Below, one piece after another: positions 32,853-41,523 of a DNA stretch of 42,368 nt (the stretch's first letter is position 1; every line of letters begins with the position of its first letter). The translations under genes were made by a program, and so were the position numbers. This DNA comes from Bradyrhizobium sp. SSBR45G (GTDB lineage Bacteria; Pseudomonadota; Alphaproteobacteria; Rhizobiales; Xanthobacteraceae): NCBI RefSeq assembly GCF_030159255.1, contig NZ_BSCT01000051.1, positions 1 to 42,368 on the forward strand, given 5' to 3'. A model generated the notes under the pieces. That model did not search any database, was not told the DNA's origin, and saw nothing but the letters and a program-made list of their open reading frames with translations.

Positions 32853-34019
32853 TCAGCGCGTCTCCTTGCTCCGCTGCCATTTCAGGAAGTCGCTGTAGAG
32901 CTTCGCCGCCTCGTCCGGCGACATCCGCGCCTGCGCCTTGCGCTCGTCGAGAAACTTGCGGAATTCGGCCGGGTTACCGTCGGTCGCCGGCGACTGCATC
33001 GCCCGCGCGCCGTCGAGCCAGTCCTGCGCCGCCTTGAAGCGGATGAGGCCCTGCACCGGCGCCGACAGCACGGTGTCGCGCCACTTCGGATGCCGCGGCG
33101 GCGATTGCAGCACCTGGATCTTGCCGAACAATGCATCGACGAAGCGCGCCGTGCGGCGATAGCGCTCGCTGTTCTCCGGCCAGTTGTAGACCATCAGCAC
33201 GGTGGAGGCCGCGACCGCGTCGACCCTGGCGCCCGGCGGCACCAGGTTCGGATACTCGTCGGACGAGAACGTCGTCGGCAGATAGATGTCCTGCAGCGCG
33301 CGGTCATACGGGACCGGCAGCAGATGCAACCGGCCGCCGTCGTTCTTGATGCCCTTGATGATCGGCGCGTCCTTCGACACCGACGCGATCCAGGCATCGC
33401 CCTGGCCGTCGATCAGCTTCTGCAGGCCGCCGGTCGGGTCGGTCTGCGAATCGATCTCGGCCTGGATGCCGAGGCGGCGGAAGATGGTGCGCGCCGCCGG
33501 CAGGCCGATCGAGCGTTCCGCGAACACGCGCTTTCCGTTGAGATCCTGCAGGCTGCGGATCTCACGGCGGGCGATGATGTGGACGTCGTTGTGGAACAGC
33601 TGCGCGATGTAGCGCACGCGCTGGGCGATATCCGGAATGTTATATTCCGTCTTGACGAATTCCAGCGCGTCGGTGGCGACGAAGCCCATGTCGATGTTCT
33701 TCAACATGATGATGTCGACGAGGTTCTGCGCCGAGCCCTTGCCGAGGATCGGCAGCACGCGCAGGCTCTCGCCTTCATCGAGCACTGCCGCCATGTCCGA
33801 GCCCATCACCGACATCGGTCCGCCGATCGGCGCGGTAATCACGGTCACGGTGCCGGAGTTCAGCGATTCGCGGTCCGGCAGATTGCCGACAGTGGCCGCG
33901 CCCGCCGCCGGGCGTTGCTGCTGCTGGGCCTCAGCGCTGCCGGCGAACGCGGCTGCGGCCGCCAGCATGATTGTCGATACGAGTGCGCAAACACGAACAC
34001 GCGCCACACCTGCCCCCAA
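32853..34019 (-). CDS. TAXI family TRAP-transporter solute-binding protein (orphan)
   Basis: A 388-residue periplasmic binding protein with signal peptide (core VSTIMLAAAAAFAGSAEA, cut before QQQQRP). The body shows GKGSAQNLVDIIMLKNIDMGF, DLNGKRVFAERS, RRLGIQAEIDSQ and DGQGDAWIASVSKDAP, typical of the TAXI (NMT1_3-like) group. The C-terminal third is family-specific. No TRAP permease is next to it. TTG 34019 has AAGGA 5-6 bases upstream; GTG 34007 is an alternative. A weak promoter-like pair, TTGCTA/TAGAAT with a short 15-base spacer, lies at 34035-34061. Confidence 0.85.
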   Translation of the reverse strand: MGAGVARVRVCALVSTIMLAAAAAFAGSAEAQQQQRPAAGAATVGNLPDRESLNSGTVTVITAPIGGPMSVMGSDMAAVLDEGESLRVLPILGKGSAQNLVDIIMLKNIDMGFVATDALEFVKTEYNIPDIAQRVRYIAQLFHNDVHIIARREIRSLQDLNGKRVFAERSIGLPAARTIFRRLGIQAEIDSQTDPTGGLQKLIDGQGDAWIASVSKDAPIIKGIKNDGGRLHLLPVPYDRALQDIYLPTTFSSDEYPNLVPPGARVDAVAASTVLMVYNWPENSERYRRTARFVDALFGKIQVLQSPPRHPKWRDTVLSAPVQGLIRFKAAQDWLDGARAMQSPATDGNPAEFRKFLDERKAQARMSPDEAAKLYSDFLKWQRSKETR

Positions 34020-34223
34020 ACGCTTCCTTGAGTCATTCTAATTTGGCAGTGTACGTAGCAATTCGATCCGGGCCGAATTTTGTCCTCTAGGCGGCGATGC
34101 ACAAGACGCTGCAAAGTCGCCCCACCGGTTCCATGCCAATGCTGGAATTCCGGGGGGCGGCAAGGCCGTGAGCGACGCGGCCGTCATGCGTCAACGCGTC
34201 GCGCCGATCAACAAACTATCAAC

Positions 34224-35174
34224 TTAGGCGCTTGCGGCGTCGAGCCGCGCAACCTGATCGGGCGTCAGCGCGAGCTCTGTCGCCGCGACCAGCGTATCGA
34301 CATGCTCCGGCTTGGTGGCGCTCGCGATCGGCGCAGTCACCGAGGGCTTGGCGAGCAGCCAGGCCAGCGCGACCGAGGCCTGCTGCGCGCCGGTTTCCGC
34401 CGCCACCGCATCCAGCGCGGCCAGGATGCGCAGGCCGCGCGCGTTCATGTATTTCGGAATGCCGCGCTGTCCGCGCGGGCTCTTGCCGTAGTCGGCCTCG
34501 GAGCGGTACTTGCCGGTGAGGAAGCCGGCCGCGAGCGAGAAGAAGGTGATGACGCCGACCTCGTTCTGCTCGCACACGCGCTGCAGCGCGCCCTCATACA
34601 CCGACCGCTCGGCGAGGCTGTAGTCCGGCTGCAGGCTCTCATAGCGCGGCAGGCCGTTCTTGGCCGAGATGTCGAGCGCGGCCTGCAGCCGCTCCGCGGA
34701 GAAGTTCGAGGCGCCGATGACGCGCACCTTGCCGGCCTTGATGAGCTTGTCATAGGCCGCCAGCGTCTCCTCCTGCGGCGTCGCCTCGTCGTCCTTGTGC
34801 GACTGATAAAGATCGATCGCGTCGGTCTGCAGCCGGCGCAACGAGTCCTCCACGGCGCGCGCGATGTAGTCGGCCTTCAGCCCGACCTTGCCGTCGCCCA
34901 TGTCCATGCCGACCTTGGTGGCGAGGATGATCTTGTCGCGGTTGCCGCGCAGCTTCATCCATTTGCCGATGATGGTCTCGGACTCGCCGCCGGTGTGGCC
35001 GGGCACCCAGCGCGAATAGACGTCGGCGGTGTCGAGAAAGCTGATCCCCGCATCCAGCACCTTGTCGAGCAGGCGGAACGAGGTCGCCTCGTCCACCGTC
35101 CAGCCGAACACGTTGCAGCCGAAGCAGAGGGGCGGGACGAGGAGGCTGGAGCGGCCGAGCGGACGATGCTTCAT
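34224..35174 (-). CDS. Aldo/keto reductase
   Basis: A 316-residue NADPH-dependent oxidoreductase of the AKR superfamily. The tetrad is visible: Asp 48 and Tyr 53 in FLDTADVYSRW, Lys 87 in LATKVGM, His 126 in LYQSHKDD. NADP-binding segments include VIGASNFSAERL and the late IASATKPEHVDTL. The sequence resembles the bacterial YajO/AKR11-13-type enzymes more than sugar reductases. Substrate unknown. It is a monocistronic-looking gene with no functional link to its neighbours. Confidence 0.93.
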   Translation of the reverse strand: MKHRPLGRSSLLVPPLCFGCNVFGWTVDEATSFRLLDKVLDAGISFLDTADVYSRWVPGHTGGESETIIGKWMKLRGNRDKIILATKVGMDMGDGKVGLKADYIARAVEDSLRRLQTDAIDLYQSHKDDEATPQEETLAAYDKLIKAGKVRVIGASNFSAERLQAALDISAKNGLPRYESLQPDYSLAERSVYEGALQRVCEQNEVGVITFFSLAAGFLTGKYRSEADYGKSPRGQRGIPKYMNARGLRILAALDAVAAETGAQQASVALAWLLAKPSVTAPIASATKPEHVDTLVAATELALTPDQVARLDAASA

Positions 35175-35437
35175 GACGATCTCTCGATTCGGGAGGGCTT
35201 ATGAAATGTGTAGCTGGATGTATGGCGAACGCCTGCGGCAGATTGCCTCGGTTCGCTGCGCATGACCAGCGCGGCAGCAGCATGGCGGGGCCGCCATCGC
35301 GCATCCAAACCATGGCGCCGTTGCCCCGAAGAGGGTCCGACGACGTCAGACTTTGCACTTAGTTGCCGATGATGGTCCGCTCATTGCGAGTGCTTCGCAT
35401 ATGAGGATGCGAGGCCCGGGGGTAAGGAGTCCGTCCA

Positions 35438-36658
35438 ATGAACACGCTGACCTATGACCAGCTCGGATTGAGCTCCGACGCCCTCATGGTGCCTGACGCG
35501 GCTGCTGCGAAGACCACGACGACCACCACGGCTGCTGCGGCCACGCCGTTCGCGCTGCCCGCCGGGGCGGTGTCGGATCCGGTCGTGCACGCCGACGGCT
35601 CCGAGACCGTCGCGGTCCACACCGGCGGCCTCACCTTCAATCTCACCTTCGATGCGGCGGGCGCGGCGGCGCCCGAAAGCTTCCGTGCGGGCGTCGAGCA
35701 GGCGGCCGCCATCCTGTCGTCGGCGATCACCGACCAGGCCACGGTCAATCTCTCGATCGAATATAACGGCACCGGCGGCGGCGCCGGCGCCAATGTCAGC
35801 AACGGCGTGATGGCCAACTACACGTCGTTGAAGAACGACCTGCAGGATCACGCGGCGGCCGGCGATACCGTGTTCGACAATCTGTCGAACAAGGCGACCG
35901 TGCAGGGCCATTCGCAGGTGTTCGTCGCCAACGCGCAGGCCAAGGTGCTCGGCCTGATCGACCCGAACAACACCACCACCGAGGACGGCTTCGCCATCTT
36001 CAACACCGACATCCCGACCCAGTCGCTGGTGGGCGTCGCGCTGCACGAGCTGTCGCATGCGCTCGGACGCGTGCCCTCGCCGGGCAATCTCGACATCTTC
36101 GACCTTTCCGACTTCACCCGGCCCGGCCACAATTTGATCAACAACAGCATCAGCTCGGCGCCCCCGGCCTATTTCTCGCTCGACGGCGGCGTCACCAAGA
36201 TCGCCGATTACGGCCAGACGTCGGATCCCGCCGATTTCCTCAACACCGGCATCCAAGGCGCCAACGATCCGCTCAACGAGTTCTACAATCCGACCACGTC
36301 GCAGACGCTGTCGCCGATCGACCTCGTGGTGCTGGAGGCGCTCGGCTACAACATCTCGACCCCGGACACCCAGGCGCTGCTGGCGCAGATCCCGCATGCG
36401 GCCGGCGTCGCCGCGCCGGTGCAGACGCAGCAGCAGGCCGCCACGATCGCCTCGGCGGTCGCGGCCGAGACGGCGGCCAGCCTGACCAAGCTCGGCGATG
36501 CCGCCGGCGCCGCGCAGGTGCTGGCGAATGCGCAGGCCGATGCCGCCGCAGCCAACGGCTCACACGGCGACGCGACCAGCTACGCCACCTATTCCACCGA
36601 CTCTCATCACGATCCCATGGCGCTCGCCATGCATCTGCACCACATCAGCATGAATTGA
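35438..36658 (+). CDS. NF038122-type metalloprotease without classical signal peptide
   Basis: A 406-residue protein. It opens with a Thr/Ala-rich linker (TTTTTTAAAATPF, about 26-37), then a beta-rich region (LTFNLTFDAAGA), and the zinc motif VALHELSHALGR with His 203, Glu 204 and His 207. A metzincin-like LVVLEALGYNIS turn follows. The C-terminus is Ala-rich and then His-rich (SHHDPMALAMHLHHISMN). No signal peptide is seen; type I or other export is possible. TAAGGAG lies about 8 bases before ATG 35438. Confidence 0.82.
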   Translation: MNTLTYDQLGLSSDALMVPDAAAAKTTTTTTAAAATPFALPAGAVSDPVVHADGSETVAVHTGGLTFNLTFDAAGAAAPESFRAGVEQAAAILSSAITDQATVNLSIEYNGTGGGAGANVSNGVMANYTSLKNDLQDHAAAGDTVFDNLSNKATVQGHSQVFVANAQAKVLGLIDPNNTTTEDGFAIFNTDIPTQSLVGVALHELSHALGRVPSPGNLDIFDLSDFTRPGHNLINNSISSAPPAYFSLDGGVTKIADYGQTSDPADFLNTGIQGANDPLNEFYNPTTSQTLSPIDLVVLEALGYNISTPDTQALLAQIPHAAGVAAPVQTQQQAATIASAVAAETAASLTKLGDAAGAAQVLANAQADAAAANGSHGDATSYATYSTDSHHDPMALAMHLHHISMN

Positions 36659-36768
36659 GGGAGGCGGCGAAGGCGGCCTCCTGCCGCGCCCCACGCACGA
36701 TGCGCCTTCGCTCGCCTGCCATGCGGCCGTCCCGCAGCCGGGCTCGCGCGCGATGCAGCCGCACGCCA

Positions 36769-37293
36769 TCAGCACGAACCAGCGCCGCGCGCGAGCGCGG
36801 CGTAGACGCCCCGATGGGCGCTCATCTCCGCTGACGTCGGCGGCTCCCAGATGCTTTCGATGACATCGAACATCGGCCTGGTGACGGTGAGCGAGAAGGT
36901 CTCGCCCCGCGTCTCGTTGCGCAAGCTGACACGCTGCCAACGCTCGGCGGCCGGCACGTCGAGAAAGTGCAGCGTGACGTCGAATCCGGATTGGCGAGCC
37001 AGGGCCGCGAAGCCCGCCCGGCTGCTGGCGCGCAGAAACGACAGGTCGAGCACCGCGTCGACGCCGGCCTGTGCGCAGCGCGTCGCCATGCGCCCGATCA
37101 GCTGCTCGCAGCGCCCGACGCGTTCGACCACCCAATCGAACCGCATCGGCTCGGGCTGATCCTTGCCGAACAGATCCACCATCCATTCGTCGATCGAGAA
37201 ATGCACCCCGTTGCAGCGCCTGACGAGATCCAGCGCGTAGGTGGTCTTGCCGGCACCGGTCGCGCCGCAAACGAGGTGAAAGGTGCTGGCCAT
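36769..37293 (-). CDS. Small P-loop ATPase/kinase-like protein (AAA_33 type)
   Basis: A 174-residue P-loop protein with Walker A CGATGAGKTTYALDL (Gly 10 to Thr 17), a likely Asp in FSIDEWMVDLF, and VLDLSFLRASSR followed by LHFLDVPAAERWQRV. It resembles zeta-toxin/chloramphenicol phosphotransferase-like kinases (AAA_33). Substrate unknown. ATG 37293 is preceded by AAGGA with a long spacer. A strong promoter with two palindromic operators lies just upstream, so expression is probably tightly repressed. Confidence 0.85.
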   Translation of the reverse strand: MASTFHLVCGATGAGKTTYALDLVRRCNGVHFSIDEWMVDLFGKDQPEPMRFDWVVERVGRCEQLIGRMATRCAQAGVDAVLDLSFLRASSRAGFAALARQSGFDVTLHFLDVPAAERWQRVSLRNETRGETFSLTVTRPMFDVIESIWEPPTSAEMSAHRGVYAALARGAGSC

Positions 37294-37325
37294 CGCTTGG
37301 TCGATCCTTGTTCGGTCAAGGACAT

Positions 37326-37354
37326 ATTATCCGGGTAAAATTTCCTTCTGTCAA
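37326..37354 (-). promoter_or_regulatory. Sigma70-type promoter of the P-loop ATPase gene
   Basis: On the minus strand a perfect TTGACA (37349-37354) is followed after 17 bases by GATAAT (37326-37331), five of six to TATAAT. Transcription would start near 37319, about 26 bases before the ATG. Two palindromes (37327-37338 and 37353-37374) overlap the -10 and -35. The block is AT-rich compared with the flanks. Confidence 0.85.
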
Positions 37355-37374
37355 TAATTACCCGGGTAATAATT
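37327..37374. promoter_or_regulatory. Pair of TTAyCCGGGTAA operators
   Basis: TTATCCGGGTAA (37327-37338) and TTACCCGGGTAA (37358-37369) differ at one base. The second sits in a longer near-perfect palindrome, AATAATTACCCGGGTAATAATT with its two end-A positions mismatched (37353-37374). Their centres are 31 bp apart, close to three helical turns, one on the -10 and one against the -35. This fits cooperative binding of a dimeric repressor such as a TetR, GntR or MarR protein. The regulator is not in the window. Confidence 0.75.
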
Positions 37375-37429
37375 TGCGATGATCCTGCGGCGGCCGTTCG
37401 ACATCAGTCCGCGCCCGCCGCGTCGCTCA

Positions 37430-38950
37430 TTACGGTGACAGTGCACTAAACTTCGCAATCTGCCGCCCATGGAGCTTCGCGGCCAGCTCCGTGCCGAAAT
37501 GGCCCTGCGGATTCGACGGCGACAGTCCATCGCGCTTTTCCCATTCCGTAATCCGCACCCTTGCCTTGTCGAAGGCGTCCTCGAGCGACACGCCTGCGGT
37601 GAGGTTCTGGTTGAAGAGCGCATCGCCGAAATAGGTCCATTCGCGCTCGTTCGAACAGCCGAACGACGGATTGTTCTCGTCGGCGGCGGTCAGCACCACG
37701 CTGTCGGACGAGGCCAGGCGCTTGACGAAAACGCCGGAATAGCAGGCCGACACGATGATCATCCGGTTCTTGATGCCTTCGCGATCGAGCACGGTTGCGA
37801 TGTGATCCGGGGAGAGATGAGTGTAGACCGCGCCCGCGAGGTGGAGTCCGACGCCGGTCGCATCGCCGTGCGAGGTGATGAAGATCAGCAGGACGTCCTC
37901 GTCCTTGTTCATGACCTTGGCGATCGCATGCACGGCGGCGGCGAAGTTCGAGCGGTTGGCGATCGGTGTCGTCTCGGTCGTGGCGGCGTGATTGACGAGC
38001 CGGATCGTGCCGCGGTCCAGCCCGATCGCGCGGTCCAGCGCCGCCAGCCCGCCATCGAGCTCCTTCACGAACACATTCTCATCGGCCCAGCCGGCGATTC
38101 CGACCGTGTAGACGTCGACCGCGCCCTTGCGCTCCGGCAGCAGCTTGCCGGCTTCGGCCTCCATCAGCAGGGGCTGCGCGAGCTGGATGTCGGCGCCGGC
38201 CGGTTGAGGCGCTGGAGCGGCGTCGGCCGCCGCCGAGCGGGAGCGAACCCAGGCCCAGAGATTGTAAGTGCTCGGATCGGACTCGTCGTCGAGGAACGCC
38301 GGCTGTCCCGGCAGCAGCACGAGCGCCAGTCCCGAAGCGACGGTCAGCCCGAGCGCGCGCAGCAGCGGCCGCCGGTCCGGTCCGAGATTGGCGCCCAAGG
38401 TGCGCGCGACGGCGCCGATCCACCACACCACCAGCGCCAGAAGTCCGGCGCCAGCTGCGGCGATTTTCACCCAGGGGCTGGTCAACGGGGCCGGCTGCTG
38501 GCCGGCCGCCAGCAGCGCGAGCTCGACCGCGCCGCCCAGCACCACCAGCTTCCACAGCAGCGCCGTCCGGTGGCGCGAGAAATAGGACACGCCGATCACC
38601 ACGGCCATGATGCCGATGCTGAGCGCGGGGGCCGCGATCGCGGCGGTCGCAGCCAGCGTGCCGAGGGCGGTCAGCACCTGCAGCTGCGCGATCGCGCCGC
38701 CCCGGTTCATCGCCAAGAACGGCAGCGCGACGGCGGCGAGAAGCGCGGTCTCGGCGATCACGCTGGTGATGCCGTACATGTTGAACGAGGCGTCATCGCC
38801 GACCAGCGCATATTCCAGGCCGACCTGCGCCGCCGCGGCCAGAAGCAGCGAGACGAGGAGCGTGGTCGGAGCGACCGCCGTAGCCGCCTGCGGCGCCTTC
38901 CATGCAGCAGCCTTCAGCGTGGCGGTCAGGACCTGCCGGACGTCGTTCAT
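37430..38950 (-). CDS. Multispanning membrane protein with C-terminal C13 (legumain-like) peptidase domain
   Basis: A 506-residue protein. Residues 1-215 hold about six hydrophobic helices (for example 28-45, 63-80, 90-123, 132-150, 162-180, 200-214). After a Pro/Ala linker the soluble part shows LLIFITSHGDATG (His 361) and MIIVSACYSGVFVKRL (Cys 403), the His-Cys dyad of clan CD peptidases, family C13. Family C13 members include legumain and the GPI transamidase; the bacterial members' role is unclear. ATG 38950 (MNDVRQV) is chosen over a longer frame. The catalytic part is probably periplasmic or cytoplasmic depending on helix number, which I could not settle. Confidence 0.85.
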   Translation of the reverse strand: MNDVRQVLTATLKAAAWKAPQAATAVAPTTLLVSLLLAAAAQVGLEYALVGDDASFNMYGITSVIAETALLAAVALPFLAMNRGGAIAQLQVLTALGTLAATAAIAAPALSIGIMAVVIGVSYFSRHRTALLWKLVVLGGAVELALLAAGQQPAPLTSPWVKIAAAGAGLLALVVWWIGAVARTLGANLGPDRRPLLRALGLTVASGLALVLLPGQPAFLDDESDPSTYNLWAWVRSRSAAADAAPAPQPAGADIQLAQPLLMEAEAGKLLPERKGAVDVYTVGIAGWADENVFVKELDGGLAALDRAIGLDRGTIRLVNHAATTETTPIANRSNFAAAVHAIAKVMNKDEDVLLIFITSHGDATGVGLHLAGAVYTHLSPDHIATVLDREGIKNRMIIVSACYSGVFVKRLASSDSVVLTAADENNPSFGCSNEREWTYFGDALFNQNLTAGVSLEDAFDKARVRITEWEKRDGLSPSNPQGHFGTELAAKLHGRQIAKFSALSP

Positions 38951-39277
38951 GTTTGCTTCACCATCAAGGGCAGGGACTCGGTGCGACGGTAACCTGAAGA
39001 CTTCAACGATCGATTGATCCGGTCCCGTCAATGCGGCCGATCGGCCGCGGGGCCGACATCGCGCGCCCACTTGCGCTCGAAGCGGCTTGAGCAGGTGGAG
39101 CCACCCAAGGCCTCGCTAGCTGACGAGAGCGTCATCTGGAGGCGAGGCATGCTCGTCGCGGGTGGAGCAAGGCCGTGCGCGCGGGACGGAGTGTCGTGCA
39201 GGGTCAACGTCATTCCTTGGCGTCCGCGGCCGATTCCAGTCGCGCAGCCAGCGATTTGGGGATCCAGCCCGCTGGGA
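38951..39277. other. Gene-free stretch between the C13 peptidase and a small exported protein
   Basis: About 327 bases. Open frames here are low-complexity and read like antisense translations of GC-rich DNA. I see no terminator, promoter or RNA with confidence. Confidence 0.4.
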
Positions 39278-39595
39278 CTAGCGGCACTCGTCGATGGGAT
39301 ATTGCTGGACGCTGCCGGGGCTGTCGAAGACGTCGACGAAGACCTTGATGCCGGTCTTGCAACGAGCGATGCACGCGTTGGTCTCGGCGCTGCATCGGTT
39401 GATGTATCTGTCGTAGTACTGGGCCGAAACTTTGTTCCTCGCCCAGGAGCGACATTCCTCGCCCTGCTGAGAGCACGACTTGGCATCAGCGGCATGCGGC
39501 AGCATCGCCGCGGCAGCCGTGATGGCCGTCGTCACGGCTAAGGATGTGAACCGCCGCGACCACGCCGATGTCAACCACTTGGTAACAGACCTCAC
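39278..39595 (-). CDS. Small exported six-cysteine protein
   Basis: A 105-residue protein from GTG 39595. The basic start and hydrophobic core (RRFTSLAVTTAITAAAAML) end at PHAADA-KS, a likely signal peptidase site. The mature part of about 67 residues has six Cys (41, 48, 68, 75, 79, 104), enough for three disulfides, and a CxxxxxxCxxxC segment (CSAETNACIARC). It may be a small periplasmic or extracellular protein. No family is recognised. It lies alone, downstream of no obvious operon. Confidence 0.6.
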   Translation of the reverse strand: MRSVTKWLTSAWSRRFTSLAVTTAITAAAAMLPHAADAKSCSQQGEECRSWARNKVSAQYYDRYINRCSAETNACIARCKTGIKVFVDVFDSPGSVQQYPIDECR

Positions 39596-39817
39596 CCGCG
39601 AGCCCTCCGCCTGACGAGGGCACTATAAGAGCGACGAGTGTCTTAAAACTATCTCAACCGTCGCGCGCAGCGGTGCCTTGAGCCAAGGCCTTGTCGGGGG
39701 ACGTCCGTGTGCGCCCACGCAAGATGTGCCGCTTGCCACGAGCGCCATCGGCGGATCCGCAGCGATCAGCCGGCCAACGCGAACGACAAGCCGTAGGTGG
39801 CTTCAGCCACTCGTTCG

Positions 39818-40519
39818 TCAGCCGGCCTCCGTGGCGAAGTCGGAGAACCGGACCAGGATGGCCTGTCTGTACTCGTCGGACTTTTCCGAGACCCAGAGCT
39901 GCCTGCGGACGGAATTGATGTTCAGGAAGAACTCGGCATAGGGCCAGCCTTTCTGCTCCTCGATCACGACTTTCATACGCATCGTGAAACGGCCCTGGTT
40001 CGGCACGATCAATCCTCGGAGCGGCAATAGCACAGACATGAGTGCGCTCTTGTCCGGCAGCGCCGGGCGAGTCTGCGGCGCAAAGCCGAAGCACTGCTCG
40101 AGCCTGCGAAGCACGCGGGTCGTCCGGTCGCCATGCGAGACCAGCGCCAACTCGCGCGTGGGATGCCCAAGGGGAATGGTCCATTCCTCGCGCGCCTTTC
40201 GTACTGGCGCTCCGCGCCCGTCAAACTCCCAGCTTTCAACGGCGTCCGTGTGCGCGCCGTTCGAGAGACCTAGGACGAGGCCGAAACCAGCCGGGCCGTC
40301 GGCTGTGTCGCTCTCCACCTCGATCCAGAGGTTTTTGTCCCATCTCCACTCCTTGATGTCGAAGACCCAAGCGTCCGGCCCTGGGACGAACTCGTCCGGA
40401 TTGCCAGCGGGATCAGGCCCCGGCTGCCACCGCGAGCCCCTGGGCATCGCGCCGTAGAGCCCTTCGGGCGTCGGCCCGCGTGTCGGCCGTTTGGGTTTCA
40501 ACCAGTCGAACAGCCCCAT
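39818..40519 (-). CDS. Protein of unknown function, 233 residues
   Basis: ATG 40519 (MGLFDWLKPKRPTRG) has GGGGAG 5 bases upstream, which decides the start over a frame beginning 15 bases earlier. The protein is soluble and of mixed alpha/beta character, with Trp-rich segments (AWVFDIKEWRWDKNLWIEVE, LWVSEKSDEYRQ). The MGLFDWLK opening is common in small cytoplasmic bacterial proteins of diverse families. No motif suggests a function. It is divergent from the gene at 40861. Confidence 0.65.
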   Translation of the reverse strand: MGLFDWLKPKRPTRGPTPEGLYGAMPRGSRWQPGPDPAGNPDEFVPGPDAWVFDIKEWRWDKNLWIEVESDTADGPAGFGLVLGLSNGAHTDAVESWEFDGRGAPVRKAREEWTIPLGHPTRELALVSHGDRTTRVLRRLEQCFGFAPQTRPALPDKSALMSVLLPLRGLIVPNQGRFTMRMKVVIEEQKGWPYAEFFLNINSVRRQLWVSEKSDEYRQAILVRFSDFATEAG

Positions 40520-40860
40520 TTCGTCTCCCCACACCGCAGTCTCTGCCGGTCAGGAACATAAACCATTTTCGCATTCAAGATGTGTGGAAGCAATAAGGCG
40601 ACAGCACGCATCATTGGTGCGGATGCTGTTCTCCGTTCGCACTGATTGTCGACGTTGCCGGCCCGGAGCTTCGGCAAGCGCTGCGTGAGTGGACAGTTCG
40701 CAGGTCGGCGAGCCGATGGGTTGCCGCTCCCCCTGCGTTGCGCGGCAGGTCGGGTTCGTTCGCAGTTTCATTCTGGTTTAAAATGACGCATGTGGCCATA
40801 GGCGTAGCCGAGAAAGCGTGATCGGCGATTGCCTCGTCATGTCTGCTGGTCGGGGAAGTG
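40520..40860. other. Divergent intergenic region
   Basis: About 340 bases between two genes read outward. It is moderately AT-rich near 40545-40570 and near 40770-40785 (TTTAAAAT), which could hold promoters for the left and right genes. No clear hexamer pair was found. Confidence 0.4.
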
Positions 40861-41523
40861 ATGGCATTCTTTATCTGCAACATGTTGGGGCCGCTCACGG
40901 CGACCTATCGTTTCCAAGATGGCGATATGATCACGCGGCGTTCGCGCGAGTCGCTCGCCTATGTGCATCGCGGCGTTTCCATCGAGGTGCTCTTTTGGTG
41001 CCACGGCGCAGGCATGTACCATTATTGCCTGCCAGCAAGCCTGTCTCAAGAGCAGCGCGGCGAATTCATCGATAGGCTGCAGCGCTATTGCCGGAACAAG
41101 CGCATGAAATGCCGCAGGGTAGACTCTGCGGACATTTCAGCGCGCGGAAAGCAGCTCCGCCGAGACATCGAGAACCATTACTCCTGGCTGCGTCGCAACA
41201 ACGAGCTCCGGTTCGGAATTTTGGGAGCAAACGACATTGGAGATCTTTTGAAAGTCCATATCCCGGAGGGGACGTCATTTGACGTCGGAGAAAACATGCT
41301 CCGGTTCGCCGGACTCGCCGTAGCGAAAAGACCAAACTCCGTCGATCCTTACGATCCATTCTGGCACAATGAAATTGATGAGTACGATGTCGTCGCAACG
41401 ACGGATTTGACGAGGGAATTTTTGCGTAGAGATGAGTTGATAGTTCGTTTGCGTCCCAGATCCCCCGACGATTACACTCTCATAGAGCAGGTCTTTGGTG
41501 CGATCATTTCTATCCATCTGTAA
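40861..41523 (+). CDS. Protein of unknown function, 220 residues
   Basis: ATG 40861 follows GGGGA by 4 bases; GTG 40858 is in frame directly before it. The product shows ITRRSRESLAYVHRGVSIEV, CHGAGMYHYCLPASLSQEQR and a basic stretch (RYCRNKRMKCRR). It then runs through DIENHYSWLRRNNELRFGIL and ends IISIHL. It is soluble and of mixed alpha/beta character. Codon choice is visibly less GC-biased than in most neighbours, which suggests transfer. I recognise no family. Confidence 0.6.
   Translation: MAFFICNMLGPLTATYRFQDGDMITRRSRESLAYVHRGVSIEVLFWCHGAGMYHYCLPASLSQEQRGEFIDRLQRYCRNKRMKCRRVDSADISARGKQLRRDIENHYSWLRRNNELRFGILGANDIGDLLKVHIPEGTSFDVGENMLRFAGLAVAKRPNSVDPYDPFWHNEIDEYDVVATTDLTREFLRRDELIVRLRPRSPDDYTLIEQVFGAIISIHL

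Noticed and set aside
36660..36690. GGAGGC/GCCTCC hairpin after the metalloprotease as a terminator
   Set aside because: A stem of about 6 bp with a 10-base loop and no T-run is too weak to call.
39028..39495. Minus-strand frame of about 155 codons between the C13 gene and the Cys-rich gene
   Set aside because: It overlaps the better-supported small exported gene in another frame and is low-complexity Ser/Ala/Arg filler.
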